This document shows positions 15,172-18,715 of a DNA stretch of 18,715 bases, piece by piece. This stretch comes from Campylobacter sp. (GTDB taxonomy: Bacteria > Campylobacterota > Campylobacteria > Campylobacterales > Campylobacteraceae), in assembly GCA_017506845.1 (NCBI GenBank), contig JAFVMP010000121.1, positions 1 to 18,715 of the forward strand, in the 5' to 3' direction. The notes beneath the pieces are model-generated. The model was not told the DNA's origin and made no database searches. It saw only the letters and a list, made by a program, of their open reading frames with translations. Made by a program: the position numbers and the translations under genes. Each line of letters begins with the position of its first letter. Position 1 is the first letter of the stretch.

Positions 15172-17991
15172 ATGAATGAAATGATTAAGATTAGAGGTGC
15201 TAAAGAGCATAATCTAAAAAATATTAACCTAGATATTCCAAAAAATAAATTAGTAGTATTTACTGGTCTTAGTGGAAGCGGTAAGAGTACGCTTGCATTT
15301 GATACTTTATATGCTGAGGGTCAAAGACGATATATAGAATCTCTCTCAAGCTATGCTAGACAATTTCTTGATAAAGTTGGCAAGCCAGATGTCGATCATA
15401 TCGAAGGATTAACCCCAGCTATAGCAATTGATCAAAAAAGCACTAGTAAAAACCCTCGCTCTACAGTTGGAACGATTACTGAAATTTATGATTATCTAAG
15501 ACTTTTATATGCTAGAATAGGTATTCAGCACTGCCCCAAATGCGATCAAGTAGTATCTCAAATGAGTGCAAGTGATATTATAGATCAAATTCTTAAACTC
15601 CCAAATGGTGCTAAAATCACAATTCTTTCACCTATTGTAAGAGAGAAAAAGGGTAGCTTTGCTGATACATTAGAGAGTCTTGCAAATAAGGGCTTTATAA
15701 GAGCGATGATAGATGGTGTGATGGTGCGATTAGATGAAGAGATAGAACTATCAAAGACCAAAAAGCATACTATAAAAGCTGTTATAGATAGAGTTGTAGT
15801 AAATGAAGAAAATAGTGCAAGAATTGCAGATGATGTTCAAAAAGGGCTTTATGAAAGTTTTGGTGAGTTAGAAATTGAAATTTTAAATGCTGATGAGATA
15901 GGGCTAGAGAGTTCTCATATTCACTTTAGCGAACACAATGCTTGTTTTAATTGCAAAATTAGCTTTAATACACTTGAGCCACTTAGTTTTAGTTTTAACT
16001 CGCCTAAGGGGGCATGTCCTAGCTGTGATGGGCTTGGAATTCGTTTTAGTTTAGATCTAAATAAGATAATAGATGATAGTTTAAGCATTGAAGATGGTGC
16101 CATTAAGGTAATGTATGGATTTAATAAGAGCTATTATTATAAATTCATAATGGCATTTTGCGAACAAAATGATATTAGTGTTAAAACACCATATTGCCAA
16201 CTCGATGAAGATGCTAAAAGGTTAATACTATATGGCAATGCAAAAAGTATTGATTTTTTATGGAAACGCCATAGAATTAAAAAGCACTTTGAAGGAGTGC
16301 TAAAAGTTGCATATGAGATATTAAAAGATGATAAAGATTTTAGCGAGTATATGACTGAAAAAGTTTGTGAAAGCTGTAAAGGTAATAGGCTATGTAGCGA
16401 TAGTTTAGCTGTTAAAGTAGCGTCTAAATCAATAGGTGATATTATTAACATGAGCATAGAAAACGCTACTAAATTTTTTAGTAATAACGATAGATTTGCT
16501 CACCTAAATCCTCAACAAACTCTAATAGCTACTCCAATTTTAAAAGAGATAAATGAAAGGCTATTTTTCTTATATGATGTGGGGCTTGGATATATTAGTC
16601 TTGGTAGAGATGCGCGTACTATTAGTGGTGGCGAGGCGCAGCGTATTAGAATCGCTAGTCAGATAGGAAGCGGGCTAAGCGGGGTTATGTATGTATTAGA
16701 TGAGCCTAGTATTGGATTGCATGAAAGAGATACTTTAAAGCTGATTAAAACCTTGCGAAATTTGCAAGAAAAAGGCAACACAGTAATTGTAGTAGAGCAT
16801 GATAAAAAGACTATTGAAGCTGCTGATTATATAGTAGATATTGGCCCTGGAGCTGGAGTTTATGGTGGTGATGTAGTTTTTAATGGTACATATAAAGAGT
16901 TATTAGCAAGTCAAACTCAAACAGCAAAATATTTAAATGGTCAAAAAGATATTAATTACTATCAAGGCAGAAAACAAAAAAAGTGGCTAAGCTTAAGCGG
17001 AGTAACTATAAACAATATATCAAATTTAAGCGTTAAATTTCCACTTAGTAATCTTGTAGGTGTAACTGGAGTAAGTGGTAGTGGTAAGAGTTCATTAGTG
17101 CTTAAAGCTCTTTTGCCAGCTGCTGAGATAGAGCTAAATCGTGCTAAAAAATTTCAAGCTCTAAAGGGCACTAAAATAGAAGGCTTAGATCAGCTAGATA
17201 AGGTTATCTATTTAGACCAAAGTCCAATAGGCAGAACTCCACGCTCCAATCCAGCTACATATACAGGCGTGATGGATGAGATAAGAGCGTTATTTGCAGC
17301 GACTAAAGAGGCTCAGATTAGAGGGTATAAAATCGGACGCTTTAGCTTTAATGTCAAAGGCGGTAGATGCGAAAAATGTAGCGGTGAGGGTGAGATAAAG
17401 GTTGAGATGCACTTTTTACCTGATATTAATGTAATATGTGATGTATGTAAAGGCACTCGCTATAATGCTCAAACTTTAGAGATAAGATATAAAGGCAAAA
17501 ACATATCTGAGGTATTGGCTATGAGCGCTGATGAAGCGTTGGAGTTTTTTGCTAAGGTTCCTAAAATTCATTCTAAGCTTAGCACTATTTGCTCAGTCGG
17601 TCTTGGCTATCTTACTTTGGGTCAGCCAGCTACTACTTTAAGTGGTGGTGAAGCTCAACGGATTAAACTAGCTAAAGAGCTTAGCCGCACTGATACTGGC
17701 TCTACTCTTTATATCTTAGATGAACCTACAACTGGATTGCATTTTGCTGATGTTGATAGACTTACTGGAGTTTTACATCATTTGGTTGAATTGGGAAATT
17801 CAGTTATAGTAATAGAGCATAATTTAGATGTGATTAAAAATTGTGATTATATTATAGATATGGGGCCTGAAGGTGGAGCAGGAGGTGGCAAGGTAATTGC
17901 TAAGGGTAGTCCAATAGAACTAGCTAAAGGATATGAAAAAAGTGGCTCACATACGGGTAAATTTTTAGCTTTAGAGCTTGGAATTAAGTGA
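15172..17991 (+). CDS. uvrA: UvrA, excinuclease ABC subunit A
   Basis: This 939-residue ATPase recognises DNA damage in nucleotide excision repair as a dimer and loads UvrB. Two ABC modules are present. The first has a Walker A GLSGSGKST (32-40) and signature ISGGEAQRIRIA (484-495); the second has a Walker A GVSGSGKSS (633-641) and signature LSGGEAQRIKLA (823-834). Zinc fingers are C258/C261/C282/C285 and C733/C736/C756/C759. An additional CPKC (121-124) sits where other UvrA proteins also carry Cys residues. The length matches the family. The ribosome binding site is weak; an in-frame ATG at 15181 (fourth residue) is an alternative start. It is transcribed from its own promoter after the iron operon and ends facing nusA, with a hairpin terminator between. 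Confidence 0.98.
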   Translation: MNEMIKIRGAKEHNLKNINLDIPKNKLVVFTGLSGSGKSTLAFDTLYAEGQRRYIESLSSYARQFLDKVGKPDVDHIEGLTPAIAIDQKSTSKNPRSTVGTITEIYDYLRLLYARIGIQHCPKCDQVVSQMSASDIIDQILKLPNGAKITILSPIVREKKGSFADTLESLANKGFIRAMIDGVMVRLDEEIELSKTKKHTIKAVIDRVVVNEENSARIADDVQKGLYESFGELEIEILNADEIGLESSHIHFSEHNACFNCKISFNTLEPLSFSFNSPKGACPSCDGLGIRFSLDLNKIIDDSLSIEDGAIKVMYGFNKSYYYKFIMAFCEQNDISVKTPYCQLDEDAKRLILYGNAKSIDFLWKRHRIKKHFEGVLKVAYEILKDDKDFSEYMTEKVCESCKGNRLCSDSLAVKVASKSIGDIINMSIENATKFFSNNDRFAHLNPQQTLIATPILKEINERLFFLYDVGLGYISLGRDARTISGGEAQRIRIASQIGSGLSGVMYVLDEPSIGLHERDTLKLIKTLRNLQEKGNTVIVVEHDKKTIEAADYIVDIGPGAGVYGGDVVFNGTYKELLASQTQTAKYLNGQKDINYYQGRKQKKWLSLSGVTINNISNLSVKFPLSNLVGVTGVSGSGKSSLVLKALLPAAEIELNRAKKFQALKGTKIEGLDQLDKVIYLDQSPIGRTPRSNPATYTGVMDEIRALFAATKEAQIRGYKIGRFSFNVKGGRCEKCSGEGEIKVEMHFLPDINVICDVCKGTRYNAQTLEIRYKGKNISEVLAMSADEALEFFAKVPKIHSKLSTICSVGLGYLTLGQPATTLSGGEAQRIKLAKELSRTDTGSTLYILDEPTTGLHFADVDRLTGVLHHLVELGNSVIVIEHNLDVIKNCDYIIDMGPEGGAGGGKVIAKGSPIELAKGYEKSGSHTGKFLALELGIK

Positions 17992-18004
17992 TTTTATAGA
18001 TATA

Positions 18005-18033
18005 AGAATTCGGCTTAGCCGAATTCTATTTTT
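18005..18033 (+). terminator. Hairpin terminator after uvrA
   Basis: The inverted repeat AGAATTCGGCT / AGCCGAATTCT (18005-18015 and 18017-18027) with a single central T is followed by A and five T on the plus strand. That is a good Rho-independent terminator for uvrA. It also sits just after the convergent nusA stop and may act in both directions, although on the minus strand it is not followed by a T-run. Confidence 0.8.
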
Positions 18034-18715
18034 AAAGATCGCCAAATAAGGCTTTTAAATTCTTTAGACCCTCTTCGTTGTTGATTTGACCTGCTGGTGT
18101 GGCGTTTGTCAATTCTTCTAGTTCAATCTCATATTTAGTTAGCATACTTGCTAGTCTGATATTTATACCACTTGCGCCAATTGCTTTTGATTTTTGTTCA
18201 GGCACTAGTGATACTATAGCCTTTTGTCCGTCTATTTTTACAGAGCTTACTATAGCAGGAGCTAAAGCGCGTGCTACAAAAATAGCTGGTTCATTACTAT
18301 ACTCAATAGCGTCTATATTTTCACCATTTAACTCATTGCTTACAGCATTGATTCTTACGCCTTTTATACCTACTGTTGCACCAACTGCATCGATATTTGG
18401 AGTAGTAGAATATAGGGCAATTTTGGCTTTTTTACCAGGAATTCTAGCGCTATTTTGAATAATTACGCCACCATCTTTAATCTCAGGTACTTCAGCTTTT
18501 AAAAGCGCTTCAAGAAATTTAGGCGAGGTGCGAGAAAGCTCAACTTTAATACCATCTTTTTTATCTAATCTTACACTTTTGATAACGCACTTTACAACAT
18601 CGCCAATTTTAAATTTTTCATCCTTGATGCGGTTTTTCATACTCATTACAGCTCTAATCTCATCAATTTCAATAAATGTATTCTCTTCAGAATCAACACG
18701 AGTAACTGAACCAAA
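18032..18715 (-). CDS. nusA: NusA, transcription termination/antitermination factor (C-terminal part)
   Basis: The frame is open through the window edge, so this is the C-terminal 227 residues of a longer gene; the internal ATG at 18646 is not the true start. Visible parts are the S1 RNA-binding domain (from FGSVTRVD through SVRLDKKDGIKVELSR) and two KH domains. KH1 has the GIKG loop at visible residues 116-119. KH2 has a degenerate loop in AIGASGINIR. The protein stops soon after KH2, with no acidic C-terminal repeats, as in other epsilonproteobacterial NusA proteins. NusA binds RNA polymerase and modulates pausing, termination and antitermination. It is convergent with uvrA and only 40 bases away. 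Confidence 0.95.
   Translation of the reverse strand, partial: FGSVTRVDSEENTFIEIDEIRAVMSMKNRIKDEKFKIGDVVKCVIKSVRLDKKDGIKVELSRTSPKFLEALLKAEVPEIKDGGVIIQNSARIPGKKAKIALYSTTPNIDAVGATVGIKGVRINAVSNELNGENIDAIEYSNEPAIFVARALAPAIVSSVKIDGQKAIVSLVPEQKSKAIGASGINIRLASMLTKYEIELEELTNATPAGQINNEEGLKNLKALFGDL

Noticed and set aside
18032..18646. A complete 204-residue gene starting at the ATG at 18646
   Set aside because: The frame continues upstream without a stop to the window edge and encodes the beginning of the NusA S1 domain, so this ATG is internal.

Overview
The window is AT-rich, densely packed bacterial DNA. Its gene content points to a Campylobacter-type member of the Campylobacterota (epsilonproteobacteria). 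The main clues are a Sec-exported clade II nitrous oxide reductase with a fused C-terminal cytochrome c domain, the gene order nosZ-B-D-G-C1-C2-H-F-Y known from Wolinella and Campylobacter, a cFbpABC-type iron importer, and TATAAT -10 boxes without clear -35 boxes. The species cannot be named from the sequence alone. Probably not the thermophilic C. jejuni/coli group, which generally lacks nos genes; that last point is family knowledge, not something seen here.

Layout. Positions 1-9421 (minus strand) hold a nearly complete nitrous oxide respiration operon. In transcription order it has an exported beta-propeller protein (8558-9421), nosZ, nosB, nosD, nosG, nosC1, nosC2, nosH, nosF and a nosY that runs off the left edge. 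From nosB onward the genes overlap by 4-8 bases or are separated by at most 5 bases. The only sizeable internal gap is the 92 bases between nosZ and nosB, which contains an elaborate set of stem-loops. Positions 9658-11313 (minus) encode a DASS/SLC13 sodium-coupled dicarboxylate or anion transporter. A divergent intergenic region (11314-11592) carries its promoter and a Fur-box-like site for the plus-strand iron operon cfbpA-cfbpB-cfbpC (11593-15108). Then come uvrA (15172-17991, plus) with its own promoter and, convergent to it across a short hairpin terminator, the C-terminal part of nusA (18032-18715, minus, cut by the window edge).

How the genes work together. NosG and NosH (iron-sulfur proteins related to NapG/NapH) are thought to pass electrons from menaquinol to the monohaem cytochromes NosC1 (predicted lipoprotein) and NosC2 (membrane-anchored). 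These feed the cytochrome domain of NosZ, which reduces N2O to N2 in the periplasm. NosD, NosF and NosY form the ABC-type maturation machinery for the copper-sulfur CuZ site. NosB is a membrane protein of unknown role with a Met/His-rich exported loop. The cFbpABC system imports ferric iron, and all five expected iron ligands of the binding protein are present with exact spacing.

No mobile element, CRISPR array, phage or tRNA/rRNA gene was seen. The most interesting unexplained signals are in RNA: (1) a two-hairpin structure between nosZ and nosB with mutually exclusive pairing options next to the nosB ribosome binding site, and (2) a terminator-like hairpin with a T-tract embedded in the first codons of cfbpB.
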